From the NCBI RefSeq assembly GCF_905397285.1, contig NZ_CAJPUX010000006.1, positions 248,001 through 312,000 on the forward strand: a stretch of 64,000 nucleotides of DNA, written 5' to 3'. Made by a program: the position numbers and the translations under genes. The notes beneath the pieces are model-generated. The model was not told the origin of the DNA. It saw only the letters and a program-made list of their open reading frames with translations, and made no database searches. This DNA is from Cupriavidus plantarum (lineage in GTDB: Bacteria; Pseudomonadota; Gammaproteobacteria; Burkholderiales; Burkholderiaceae). Of this stretch, positions 1 to 8,707 are shown one piece after another (position 1 is the first letter of the stretch; every line of letters begins with the position of its first letter).

Positions 1-1192
1 CGCGCGGCGAATACTGGATGGCGTTGTGCACGAGATTCGCCAGCGCCTCCCGCAGCAGCGCCCCATCCGCGCGCACCGGTAACGACAACCCCGCCGGCCG
101 TTCCCACCCGAAGTCCTGCTGCTTGCCGCGCGCCAGCGGCAGGTAATCGAGCGCTACCTGTTCCGCGATGGCGACCGCATCGATGACGTCGACCGCTTCC
201 ACCGGCACCGCCCCATCGCGCCGCACGCGCGCGAGCGCCAGCAGCTGATTCGTCAGCCGCGCCGCTTGCCCAAGCTGGGCTTCGATCGCCCCCACCGCCT
301 CGCGCGCCGCCTGCGGGTCGCCATGCAACGATAGCTGACGCTGCGCGAACTCCGCCTGCGTTTTCAGGATCGCGAGCGGCGTGCGCAACTGGTGCGCCGC
401 ATCGGCAATGAACTGGGCCTGCGCCTGCGCCATCGCTTCGGATCGCGCCACATGCGTGTTCACGGCATCGACGAGCGGACGCACTTCCACCGGAACATGA
501 TCGAACGCCAGCGGCGTGAGGTCGTCCGGCGACCGCGCGCGCACGTCGTCGCGGACCCGCGCCAGCGGCCGCAGCACATACGTGATGCCGCCGACGAGGA
601 TCAGCGCCGACAGCACGATCAGCACCGTATCGCGCGCCAGCGCGCTGCGCCACACGCGCGCGATCAATGCCGTACGCGGCTCGGCGGTTTCCGCCACCTG
701 GACGATCACGCGCAGATGGGCATCGGGCCGGTACACGGGCCGCGCCATCGCCGCAATGCGCACGGGTTCTTCGCGATACGTCGCATCGTAGAAGCGCGTC
801 TCGTTGTTCACCAGCGTGCCCCTGGGCAGCGGCAGGTCGTCGTAGCCTGTAATGGTCTCGACCACCCCCGCGCGCTCGATCGACACGCGATAGAACACGT
901 GCGTCTGCGAAGCGGTTTCGAACATCTCCATCGCGGCGTCGGGCAGCGACAGCTGCACGCTCTCGCCCGCCATGCCAATCGCATTGTCGATCGTCCGCAC
1001 CGAGCCGTAGAGCGAGCGGTCATACGCGGTGTTCGCCGCATCGCGCAGGGTGTCGTACGTGAACCAGGAATCGATCGCGGTGATCGCGATGAGCGCGGGT
1101 ACCAGCAGCAACAGCAGCTGGCGACGCAGGCTGCCACGCAGCCAGAGCCGCAACGGCAGCCGTGCGGGCGCGCGCAGATGGCGTCGCCACAT
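1..1192 (-). CDS. Sensor histidine kinase, TctE-like (C-terminus beyond window)
   Basis: Membrane sensor kinase that should phosphorylate the response regulator encoded just upstream. I translated it by hand because the gene runs off the left edge; 397 residues are visible. There is a membrane segment at about 24-42, a periplasmic sensor region to about 187, and a second membrane segment at 188-207. A HAMP-like linker follows, then the H-box DAAHQLRTPLA with the phospho-acceptor His267, and the start of the N-box (Asn390). The remaining G boxes lie outside the window. The start ATG (1190-1192) is one base from the regulator stop, so the two genes are translationally close. The family resemblance is to TctE; the true ligand is unknown. 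Confidence 0.9.
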   Translation of the reverse strand, partial: MWRRHLRAPARLPLRLWLRGSLRRQLLLLLVPALIAITAIDSWFTYDTLRDAANTAYDRSLYGSVRTIDNAIGMAGESVQLSLPDAAMEMFETASQTHVFYRVSIERAGVVETITGYDDLPLPRGTLVNNETRFYDATYREEPVRIAAMARPVYRPDAHLRVIVQVAETAEPRTALIARVWRSALARDTVLIVLSALILVGGITYVLRPLARVRDDVRARSPDDLTPLAFDHVPVEVRPLVDAVNTHVARSEAMAQAQAQFIADAAHQLRTPLAILKTQAEFAQRQLSLHGDPQAAREAVGAIEAQLGQAARLTNQLLALARVRRDGAVPVEAVDVIDAVAIAEQVALDYLPLARGKQQDFGWERPAGLSLPVRADGALLREALANLVHNAIQYSPR

Positions 1193-1193
1193 G

Positions 1194-1868
1194 TCAGGTC
1201 TCGGTCTCGGGTTCCAGCAGATAGCCGAAGCCGCGCAGCGTGACGATGGTCACGCCATGACCGGCCAGCTTCTTGCGCAGGCGATAGACGAGCACCTCGA
1301 TCGCATCGGGGCTCACGTCGGCGTCAAGCGAGAACACCTTGTCGAGCAGTTGCGCCTTCGTCAGCGGCTGGCCGCTGCGCGCCAGCAGGGCGCCAAGCAG
1401 CGTCGATTCCCGGGGCGTCAGCGCGAGCGGCGCGCCGCCGAGCGTGAAGCTCCGGGTCTCGCCATCGAAGACCAGCGCGCCGCATTGCAGGCGCGGATGC
1501 GCGCGTCCGCGGCTGCGGCGGATCAACGCGAGGATGCGTGCCTCGAGCTCGGCAATGGCAAACGGTTTCGGCAGATAGTCATCGGCACCGAGGTTCAGGC
1601 CGCGCACGCGCTCGTCGAGCGTGTCCTGCGCGGTGAGGATCAGCACGGGCGTGCGGTCGTCGCGGCCGCGCATGGCCTTCAGCACGGACAGCCCGTCCTT
1701 GCCGGGCAGCCGCAGATCCAGCACCACGGCATCGTACTCTTCGGCCATCAGCCGGGCCTCGGCCTGGAGGCCGTCCGCCACATGCTCGATGACGAAGCCG
1801 CCCTGTTCGAGCGCGCGCGCGACCCAGCGGGCCAGTTCCACTTCGTCTTCCACCAGCAGGATGCGCAT
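1194..1868 (-). CDS. OmpR/PhoB-family response regulator, TctD-like
   Basis: DNA-binding response regulator of 224 residues. It has an N-terminal receiver domain starting MRILLVEDE, with the acidic pocket at Glu7-Asp8, phospho-acceptor Asp51 in VVLDLRLPG, and the conserved Lys in DDYLPKPF. A C-terminal winged-helix domain follows and ends YRLRKKLAGHG. I chose the ATG at 1868 because the receiver fold begins there; the frame stays open to 2018 but that stretch has no homologous character. It is first in an operon with the sensor kinase and is divergent from the solute-binding protein gene, which it may control. Confidence 0.92.
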   Translation of the reverse strand: MRILLVEDEVELARWVARALEQGGFVIEHVADGLQAEARLMAEEYDAVVLDLRLPGKDGLSVLKAMRGRDDRTPVLILTAQDTLDERVRGLNLGADDYLPKPFAIAELEARILALIRRSRGRAHPRLQCGALVFDGETRSFTLGGAPLALTPRESTLLGALLARSGQPLTKAQLLDKVFSLDADVSPDAIEVLVYRLRKKLAGHGVTIVTLRGFGYLLEPETET

Positions 1869-1922
1869 GCGGGACCTCCTCCACCCCGATCGTCCCGGCA
1901 GCGGGACGCGTCCGGGGGCGCC

Positions 1923-1928
1923 TATAAT
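1923..1928 (+). promoter_or_regulatory. Candidate -10 element for the solute-binding protein gene
   Basis: A perfect TATAAT lies 35 bp upstream of the ATG at 1964. No good -35 element sits 16-18 bp further upstream, as expected for an activator-dependent promoter. The 95-bp divergent gap would let the adjacent response regulator act here. This is inference from position and sequence only. Confidence 0.4.
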
Positions 1929-1963
1929 AACGCCGCCCCGCTCCGGGTGTCGCCCCCGCCGCC

Positions 1964-3196
1964 ATGCCGCCCAAGCCGCTCCCCGAATCTCGTCGATTGC
2001 ATTCCGCTCCCCCGGCATCGCTTCCCGCGAGGCGCCGCCTGCTCAAGGCGGGCGCGGGCGCGGCCGTAGCGGCGCTGGCCGCGGTACCCGGCACGTCGAC
2101 CGTCGCGCGCGCGCAGACCGCCACGCCACATGTGGCCTCCCCCTCCGTGCCGGCGGGCTATCCGGCTGAGTACGAAGGCATCGTCTCGCGGGCGCTGCAC
2201 GAAGGCGCCGTGACCGTGTACGCGTCCACGGACAGCGATATCGTGCGGCCGCTGATCGACGGCTTCGAAGCGCGCTTTCCCGGTATCCGCGTCGACTACC
2301 GCGACCTCAACACGGTCGAGCTCAACGACCGCTTTCTTGCGGAAACCGCCAGGCTCGGCAGTGGCAAGCCGCCGCGCGATGCCGATTACGCGGACGTGCT
2401 CTGGAGCACGGCGATGGATCTCCAGATCAAGCTCGTCAACGATGGCTATGCACAACGCTACGAATCGCCGGAGCGTGGCGCGCTGCCCAACTGGGCCGTA
2501 TGGCGCGACGAAGCCTGGGGGACGACCTTCGAGCCGGCGGTGATCGTCTACAACCGCCGCCACTTCACCGACACGCGCATGCCGGGTAGCCGCAGTGGCC
2601 TCGCACAGCTGATGCAGGAGCATGCGCCGCTGTGGCGCGGGCGCGTGGTGACGTACGACATCCAGCGCTCGGGCATCGGCTACCTGTTCGCGCAGCAGGA
2701 CGCGCGCATGGGCAACGAGTTCTGGTATCTCGCGCAGGCGCTTGGGCGCGCCGATGCCAAGCTGTCGGTGTCGTCGGTGGACATGATCGAGCGCATCGCG
2801 CGCGGCGAGTTCGTGCTCGGGTACAACGTGCTGGGGTCGTATGCGCTGTCGCTGATGGAGCGCGGCGCGGAGATCGGCGTGATCGCGCCGCGCGACTACA
2901 CGCTGGTGATGTCGCGCGTGGCTTTTATCGCGCGCAAGGCGCCGCGGCCGAATGCGGCGCGGCTATGGCTGGACTTCCTGATCTCGCGCGAAGGCCAGGC
3001 ACTGCTCGCGCGGTCCACGTCGCAGCTCTACACGATTCGCAGCGACATCACGAGCGGCCAGACGCCGGGCGCGCTCGCCGAGCGGCTCGGCTATACGCTC
3101 AAGCCGATCAGCGTCGGCCCTGGCCTGCTTGCCGCGCAGGATGCGCTGCGCAAGCGTGCTTTTCTCGCCAGATGGTCCGAAGCGCTGCGCGGTTGA
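1964..3196 (+). CDS. Periplasmic solute-binding protein, AfuA/FbpA/PgtC type
   Basis: Predicted periplasmic binding protein of 410 residues, of the ABC-type iron(III)/2-aminoethylphosphonate binding family (COG1840 type). Its N-terminus is long and carries a Tat-like signal, ARRRLLKAGAGAA, followed by a hydrophobic stretch and ARAQ as a likely cleavage site near residue 51. The mature part starts with the typical EGAVTVYASTD strand, then DVLWSTAMD and GTTFEPAVIVYN. No permease or ATPase gene lies beside it. Instead it faces a two-component system, as PgtC does in phosphoglycerate sensing, so a sensory role is plausible. The ligand cannot be read from the sequence. Confidence 0.85.
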   Translation: MPPKPLPESRRLHSAPPASLPARRRLLKAGAGAAVAALAAVPGTSTVARAQTATPHVASPSVPAGYPAEYEGIVSRALHEGAVTVYASTDSDIVRPLIDGFEARFPGIRVDYRDLNTVELNDRFLAETARLGSGKPPRDADYADVLWSTAMDLQIKLVNDGYAQRYESPERGALPNWAVWRDEAWGTTFEPAVIVYNRRHFTDTRMPGSRSGLAQLMQEHAPLWRGRVVTYDIQRSGIGYLFAQQDARMGNEFWYLAQALGRADAKLSVSSVDMIERIARGEFVLGYNVLGSYALSLMERGAEIGVIAPRDYTLVMSRVAFIARKAPRPNAARLWLDFLISREGQALLARSTSQLYTIRSDITSGQTPGALAERLGYTLKPISVGPGLLAAQDALRKRAFLARWSEALRG

Positions 3197-3197
3197 A

Positions 3198-3923
3198 CTA
3201 TTCGGCCAGCGATTGCTGCCGGGCCTGTGCCTCGCAGAAGGTCGCCACCTCGGCGTCGAGTTCGGCCTCGGCCAGCGGACGGGCCACATAGCCGTGGCGC
3301 AACGCGGGCGAGAAGCGCAGCGTGTCGATGAACACGTCGGCCATGCGCTCCGCCTGACCGGCCAGATCGAAATCAGTGGGACAGAACAGCCAGTGCGCGA
3401 GCACGCCGCCGATGGCCGCGTGGAAAGCGTTCACGGCGAAGTCCAGGTCGAGGTCGGCGGGCAACTGCCCGCGTTCCGCCGCGAGCCGCAGATGTTCGCG
3501 GATCTTGGCGACGCCTTCCTTGTGGGACTGCCGCTGGCGCTCGAAGATCGCGCCATTGTCCTGCACCATCTCGCACTTGTGGAACAGGATCTCGAAGATC
3601 CGCCGCCATTGCGGATTCACCACCGTCTGGCGGAACACGAACGCGCAGATGTCCCGGATGCCGCCGAGCGGGTCCTCGTGCCGCGCGATCCGCTCGGGAT
3701 CGCATAGCGCTTCCACCGGCAGGTTCACGCGGTCGACCATCGCCGCGAACACGTCGCTCTTGTTCTTGAAGTGCCAGTAGATGGCGCCGCGCGTGACACC
3801 CGCCGCCTCGGCGATGTCGGCGAGCGAGGGACGTGCCACGCCGCGCGTGTGAAACACCGTTTCCGCCGCGTCGAGTATCCGGTTGCGCGTTTCAAGCGCT
3901 TCTTCCTTGGTGCGTCTGACCAT
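3198..3923 (-). CDS. acrR: TetR-family repressor of the RND efflux operon (AcrR/TtgR type)
   Basis: Transcriptional repressor of 241 residues. The N-terminal helix-turn-helix covers TRNRILDAAETVFHTRGVAR through GVTRGAIYWHFKNKSD (about residues 12-55), which is the AcrR/TtgR/MexR-type signature. The C-terminal ligand domain ends in a glutamine-rich tail. The ATG at 3923 is chosen because MVRRTKEEALETR matches the family start; an upstream open extension to 4061 has no domain. It is divergent from the pump genes, across a gap that holds an AcrR-like operator, and convergent with the binding-protein gene (2 bp apart). Expected role: relieve repression of the pump and of itself when drugs bind. 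Confidence 0.88.
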   Translation of the reverse strand: MVRRTKEEALETRNRILDAAETVFHTRGVARPSLADIAEAAGVTRGAIYWHFKNKSDVFAAMVDRVNLPVEALCDPERIARHEDPLGGIRDICAFVFRQTVVNPQWRRIFEILFHKCEMVQDNGAIFERQRQSHKEGVAKIREHLRLAAERGQLPADLDLDFAVNAFHAAIGGVLAHWLFCPTDFDLAGQAERMADVFIDTLRFSPALRHGYVARPLAEAELDAEVATFCEAQARQQSLAE

Positions 3924-4066
3924 GACCTTTCCTATCGCGGTGTGGCCGCGATTAACGGGCGGCATCGTACCGCGCCGGCCGCAACTTTGCTCGGGAACCG
4001 ACTGTCGCCTTCGCTGGGTGCGAGCACTAATACAGGGCATAAGTGCGCAAGAAAGCAACAAGCCGT

Positions 4067-4106
4067 GTTAAAACTTTTAACATACATGCTTGAATGTATA
4101 TATACT
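4067..4106 (+). promoter_or_regulatory. Pump promoter with overlapping AcrR-type operator
   Basis: A promoter TTAACA (4077-4082), 18-bp spacer, TATACT (4101-4106) reads towards the pump genes. Its spacer is filled by an inverted repeat, ATACAT (4082-4087), GCTTGA, ATGTAT (4094-4099). The 24 bp at 4079-4102 are close to the E. coli AcrR operator as I recall it. A second perfect dyad, GTTAAAA-C-TTTTAAC (4067-4081), overlaps the -35. Repressor binding here would block RNA polymerase, and the site also sits in the upstream region of the divergent repressor gene. Confidence 0.75.
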
Positions 4107-4306
4107 ACGCGCTTGTTCGCCGTCCGGCCACTCGCATTACTGCGCTGCTTCCACCGTAGAAGCGGCCACTTCCCTGCCCCGGACGGCTACCCGCCCGAAG
4201 TATTGACCCGCATGGCCACCCGTTCCCGCAGCGTCTGCCCGGGCGCGCGCGTGACGCGGGCGACTGCAGTCCATATTCAGAATCAACGCCAAGATTGGGG
4301 TGATCG

Positions 4307-5488
4307 ATGAGCAAGACCCGACGTAATTCATATTTCACCGCCGCTGCCGCGGCGTCCGCGGTGCTGTGGCTGGCCGCGTGCGGCGAAAAGGCGCCGCAGG
4401 AAGGTGCCGCCATGCCGCCCGCCGAAGTCGGCGTGGTCACGGTGACTCCGCGTCCCGTCGCCGTGATCAACGAACTGCCGGGCCGCCTCGAGGGCGTCCG
4501 TACCGCCGAGGTCCGCGCCCGCGTGGAAGGCATCGTGCTGTCGCGCAACTACACCGAAGGCGGCGAGGTCAAGGCCGGCCAGGTGTTGTTCCGTATCGAT
4601 CCCGCGCCCTATCAGGCCCAGCTCGCATCGGCAAAGGCATCGCTCGAGCGCGCTGAGGCCAATGCAGTCTCCGCGCGCCAGAAGGCGGAGCGCTACAAGC
4701 CGCTCGTGGCCGCGAACGCCGTCAGCAAGCAGGAGTACGACGAGGCCGTGGCGGCGGCTGGCCAGGCCAATGCCGATATCGCGTCGGCCAAGGCGGCCGT
4801 GACGACCGCGCAGATCAACCTCGGCTACACCACGGTCACGGCTCCGATCTCGGGGCGCGTGGGCCGCGCGCTGGTGACCGAAGGCGCGCTGGTTGGCAAG
4901 GGCGAGGCCACGAAGCTGACGCTGGTCGAGCAGGTCGATCCGATCTGGGTCACGTTCACGCAGCCGGCGGCCGACGTCGCGCGCCTGCGCCGCCAGATCG
5001 AGTCGGGCGAGGTCAAGTCCGTCAACGGCGGCGCGCGCGTGCATCTGTTCGTCGAAGGCAGCGATCGCGAGTACGCGCAGACGGGCAAGCTGCTGTTCTC
5101 GGACATGACCGTCGATCCGACCACGGGCGCGATCACGCTGCGCGCGGAATTCCCGAACGCGAAGCGCGAGCTGCTGTCGGGGACGTTCGTACGCGTGAAG
5201 GTCGAACAGGGCGTGGACGAGAACGCGCTCACCGTGCCGCAGCGCGCGCTCATCCGCACCGCGCAGGGCGCGAGCGTGATGGTCGTCGGCAAGGACGGCA
5301 AGGTGGCCAGCGTGCCGGTGACGGCGACGCAGGCGGTTGGCGACAGCTGGGTGGTGTCGGAAGGCCTCAAGGGCGGCGAGCAGGTGATCGTGGAAGGCCT
5401 GCAGAAGGTGCGCGCGGGCGCGCCGGCCAAGGCCGTGCCGTTCCAGCAGCCCAAGACCGCCGACGCCGCCGCGGCCAAGCAGGGCTGA
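4307..5488 (+). CDS. acrA: RND efflux periplasmic adaptor lipoprotein
   Basis: Membrane fusion protein of a tripartite multidrug pump, 393 residues. A lipoprotein signal ends in LAAC with the lipidated Cys25. Then come the lipoyl half-motif and beta-barrel start (VEGIVLSRNYTEGGEVKAGQVLF), an alpha-hairpin of about residues 100-165 that is rich in Ala/Glu/Lys, the second lipoyl half (GYTTVTAPISGRVGR) and the barrel and membrane-proximal domains. It links the inner-membrane transporter encoded 53 bp downstream to the outer-membrane channel. Length and order match AcrA/MexA/TtgA/BpeA. Substrates are not predictable, but this type usually exports drugs, detergents and aromatic compounds. Confidence 0.95.
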   Translation: MSKTRRNSYFTAAAAASAVLWLAACGEKAPQEGAAMPPAEVGVVTVTPRPVAVINELPGRLEGVRTAEVRARVEGIVLSRNYTEGGEVKAGQVLFRIDPAPYQAQLASAKASLERAEANAVSARQKAERYKPLVAANAVSKQEYDEAVAAAGQANADIASAKAAVTTAQINLGYTTVTAPISGRVGRALVTEGALVGKGEATKLTLVEQVDPIWVTFTQPAADVARLRRQIESGEVKSVNGGARVHLFVEGSDREYAQTGKLLFSDMTVDPTTGAITLRAEFPNAKRELLSGTFVRVKVEQGVDENALTVPQRALIRTAQGASVMVVGKDGKVASVPVTATQAVGDSWVVSEGLKGGEQVIVEGLQKVRAGAPAKAVPFQQPKTADAAAAKQG

Positions 5489-5541
5489 TCGCAGTCCGTC
5501 AAGACGCCTCTATCGGGACCCAATAAGAAGGGAGCCAGTTC

Positions 5542-8500
5542 ATGGCCAAGTTTTTCATCGACCGGCCGGTGTTCGCGTGGGTGCTCGCGCTGATCATCGG
5601 ACTGGGCGGGTTACTGTCGATCCTGCAGTTGCCGATCGCGCAGTACCCCAACATCGCGCCGCCGATCATCACGGTCTCGGCGACCTACCCCGGCGCTTCC
5701 GCCAAGACGCTCGAAGACTCGGTCACCACCGTGATCGAGCAGGAGCTCAACGGCGCGCCGAACCTGCTGTACTACGAATCGCAAAGCGAGTCCACCGGAC
5801 TGGCGACGATCAACATCGCGTTCGCGCCGGGCTCCAACGCCGACCTGAACTCGGTGGAAGTGCAGAACCGCCTCAAGCGCGTGGAAGCGCGCCTGCCGGC
5901 GGAGGTGCGCCAGCAGGGCGTGCGCATCGACAAGGCCGGGAACAACTACATGATGTTCATCACGGTCCAGTCGAAGTCGGGTAACACCGATGCGATTGCC
6001 CTTGGCAACTTCGTCTCGGCGCAGGTGGTGGATTCGATCCGTCGTGTGCCCGGCGTGGGCGCGGCCGACCTCTTCGGCACCGAGTTCGCCATGCGTGTGT
6101 GGCTCGATCCGGCCAAGCTGACGGGCTACAACCTCACGCCGCTCGATGTGACGGCCGCCGTGTCCGAGCAGAACATCCAGGTCGCCGTCGGCGAACTGGG
6201 CGGCACGCCGTCGCCCAAGGGCACGGAGCTCAACGCGACCGTCAACACCGAAAGCCGCCTGACCACGCCCGAGCAGTTCGCCAACATCCTGCTGCGCGTG
6301 AATCCGGACGGTTCGTCGGTGCGCATCAAGGACGTGGGCCGCGTGGAACTCGGCGGTGCCGACTACTCGACGCTCGCGCGTACCAACGGCAAGCCCGCGT
6401 CGGCCATCGCCATCAAGCTCGCGCCGGCCGCCAACGCGCTGGCCACGGCCAATGCCGTGCGCGCGCGCATGGACGAGCTGTCGAAGTACTTCCCGCCCGA
6501 CTACGAATACAGCGTGCCGTACGACACCTCGGCGTTCGTGAAGATCTCGATCGAAGAGGTCATCAAGACGCTGCTGGAAGCGGTGCTGCTCGTGTTCCTC
6601 GTGATGTACCTGTTCCTGCAGAACATCCGCGCGACGATCATCCCGACGCTCGTGGTGCCGATCGCGCTGCTGGGCACGTTCGGGGCGATGCTGGCGTTCG
6701 GCTTCTCGATCAACGTGCTGACGATGTTCGGCATGGTGCTCGCGATCGGTATCCTCGTGGACGATGCGATCGTGGTCGTGGAAAACGTCGAGCGCATCAT
6801 GAGCGAGGAAGGCTTGTCGCCGCGTGAAGCGACCCGCAAGGCGATGGGGCAGATCACGGGCGCCATCGTCGGTATCTCGCTGGTGCTCGTCGCGGTGTTC
6901 ATCCCGATGGCGTTCTTCTCGGGCTCGGTCGGCAACATCTACCGCCAGTTCTCGCTGTCGCTGATCGCCTCGATGGCGTTCTCGACCCTGCTCGCGCTGA
7001 CGCTCACGCCGGCGCTGTGCGCCACGCTGCTGAAGCCCGTCGAAGCCGGCCATCATCACGAGAAGAAGGGCTTCTTCGGCTGGTTCAACCGCACATTCGC
7101 GCGCGCGTCCACCGGCTATCAGGGTGTGGTGGCGCGCGTCATCCGCCGCTCCGGCCGCTACCTGATCCTGTACGCGCTGATCATCGCGGGTGTGGTGCTG
7201 CTGTTCCAGCGCCTGCCGTCGTCGTTCCTCCCCGACGAGGACCAGGGCTACATGATCACGGTCGTGCAGCTGCCGCAGGGCGCCACGCAGGAACGTACGA
7301 TCGGCGTGCTCAAGCAGATCGAGGACTACTACCTGCAGAAGGAGTCGAAGGTCGTCGACCAGATGATCACGGTGGCGGGATTCTCGTTCTTCGGCCGCGG
7401 CCAGAACGGCGGTATCGCGTTCGTGCGCCTCAAGGACTGGAAGGAACGTTCCGGTGCCGACGAGACCGCGCAGGCGCTGACGGGCCGCGCGTTTGGCGCG
7501 CTGTCGTTCATCAAGGACGCGATCATCTTCCCGCTGAATCCGCCCGCGATCTCGGAACTCGGCAATTCGTCTGGCTTCGACTTCCGCCTGCAGGACCGCA
7601 CCGGGCAGGGGCACGAGAAGTTGATGGAAGCGCGTAACCAGATGCTGGGCATGGCCGCGCAGTCGCCGGTGCTGGCCGGCGTGCGTCCGGAAGGCCAGGA
7701 AGATGCGCCGCAGCTGCGTATCGACATCGACCGCGAGAAGGCGCGCGCATTGGGCGTGTCCGTCGCCGACATCAATGCCACGCTGTCCATCGCGTTCGGG
7801 TCGTCGTACGTGAACGACTTCATCTACGAAGGCCGCGTGCGCCGGGTGATCGTGCAGGCCGAGGGCGACGACCGCAAGCTGCCCGATGACCTGAGCAAGC
7901 TGCGCGTGCGCAACGCCAACGGCGACATGGTGGCATTTGCCGCGTTCTCCACGTCGAAATGGATCATGGGTTCGCCGCGCCTGGAGCGCTACAACGGCAT
8001 GCCGGCGGTCAAGCTGGCCGGGCAGGCCGCGCCGGGCCAGAGTACCGGCGAGGCGATGCGCGTGATGGAGGAGAACTTCGCCAAGCTGCCGCCGGGCTTC
8101 GGCTTCGAATGGTCGGGCCAGTCGTACGAAGAACGCCTGGCGGGCGCGCAGGAACCGATCCTGTACACGCTGTCGCTGATCATCGTCTTCCTGTGCCTGG
8201 CCGCGCTGTACGAGAGCTGGTCGATCCCGGTCGCCGTGCTGCTCGTGGTGCCGCTCGGCGTGCTTGGCGCGCTGGTCGGCGTGACGTTGCGCGGCATGCC
8301 GAACGACGTGTACTTCAAGGTGGGCCTGATCGCGACGATCGGCCTGTCCGCGAAGAACGCCATCCTGATCGTCGAGTTCGCGAAGGACCTGCAGGCGCAG
8401 GGCCGCAGCCTGATCGACGCGACGCTCGAGGCGGTGCATCTGCGGTTCCGCCCGATCCTGATGACGTCGATGGCGTTCATCCTCGGCGTGCTGCCGCTGG

Positions 8501-8706
8501 CCATCGCCACCGGCGCGGGCTCGGGCAGCCAGCGCGCGATCGGCACGGGCGTGATGGGCGGTATGATCGCGGCGACGCTGCTTGCGATCTTCCTGGTCCC
8601 CGTGTTCTTCGTGGTAGTGCGCAAGCGTTTCCCGGGCAGCAAACGTCAGCACGAGCGCGAAGCGATGCGCGAGAACGTGCGGCTGGACCCGAAAGAGGAT
8701 ATCTGA
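5542..8706 (+). CDS. acrB: RND multidrug transporter, AcrB/MexB class (HAE1)
   Basis: Inner-membrane proton/drug antiporter of 1054 residues, the usual HAE1 length. It starts MAKFFIDRPVFAWV, the standard family start, with a good GGGAGCC ribosome site. The two halves each carry a large periplasmic loop. The proton-relay Asp407-Asp408 pair is present in GILVDDAIVVVENVERIM, and the partner Lys938 in SAKNAILIVEFAKD. The C-terminal membrane block ends with SGSQRAIGTGVMGG. It is the second gene of the adaptor-transporter-channel operon and ends 1 bp before the channel gene start. Confidence 0.97.
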   Translation: MAKFFIDRPVFAWVLALIIGLGGLLSILQLPIAQYPNIAPPIITVSATYPGASAKTLEDSVTTVIEQELNGAPNLLYYESQSESTGLATINIAFAPGSNADLNSVEVQNRLKRVEARLPAEVRQQGVRIDKAGNNYMMFITVQSKSGNTDAIALGNFVSAQVVDSIRRVPGVGAADLFGTEFAMRVWLDPAKLTGYNLTPLDVTAAVSEQNIQVAVGELGGTPSPKGTELNATVNTESRLTTPEQFANILLRVNPDGSSVRIKDVGRVELGGADYSTLARTNGKPASAIAIKLAPAANALATANAVRARMDELSKYFPPDYEYSVPYDTSAFVKISIEEVIKTLLEAVLLVFLVMYLFLQNIRATIIPTLVVPIALLGTFGAMLAFGFSINVLTMFGMVLAIGILVDDAIVVVENVERIMSEEGLSPREATRKAMGQITGAIVGISLVLVAVFIPMAFFSGSVGNIYRQFSLSLIASMAFSTLLALTLTPALCATLLKPVEAGHHHEKKGFFGWFNRTFARASTGYQGVVARVIRRSGRYLILYALIIAGVVLLFQRLPSSFLPDEDQGYMITVVQLPQGATQERTIGVLKQIEDYYLQKESKVVDQMITVAGFSFFGRGQNGGIAFVRLKDWKERSGADETAQALTGRAFGALSFIKDAIIFPLNPPAISELGNSSGFDFRLQDRTGQGHEKLMEARNQMLGMAAQSPVLAGVRPEGQEDAPQLRIDIDREKARALGVSVADINATLSIAFGSSYVNDFIYEGRVRRVIVQAEGDDRKLPDDLSKLRVRNANGDMVAFAAFSTSKWIMGSPRLERYNGMPAVKLAGQAAPGQSTGEAMRVMEENFAKLPPGFGFEWSGQSYEERLAGAQEPILYTLSLIIVFLCLAALYESWSIPVAVLLVVPLGVLGALVGVTLRGMPNDVYFKVGLIATIGLSAKNAILIVEFAKDLQAQGRSLIDATLEAVHLRFRPILMTSMAFILGVLPLAIATGAGSGSQRAIGTGVMGGMIAATLLAIFLVPVFFVVVRKRFPGSKRQHEREAMRENVRLDPKEDI

Positions 8707-8707
8707 C

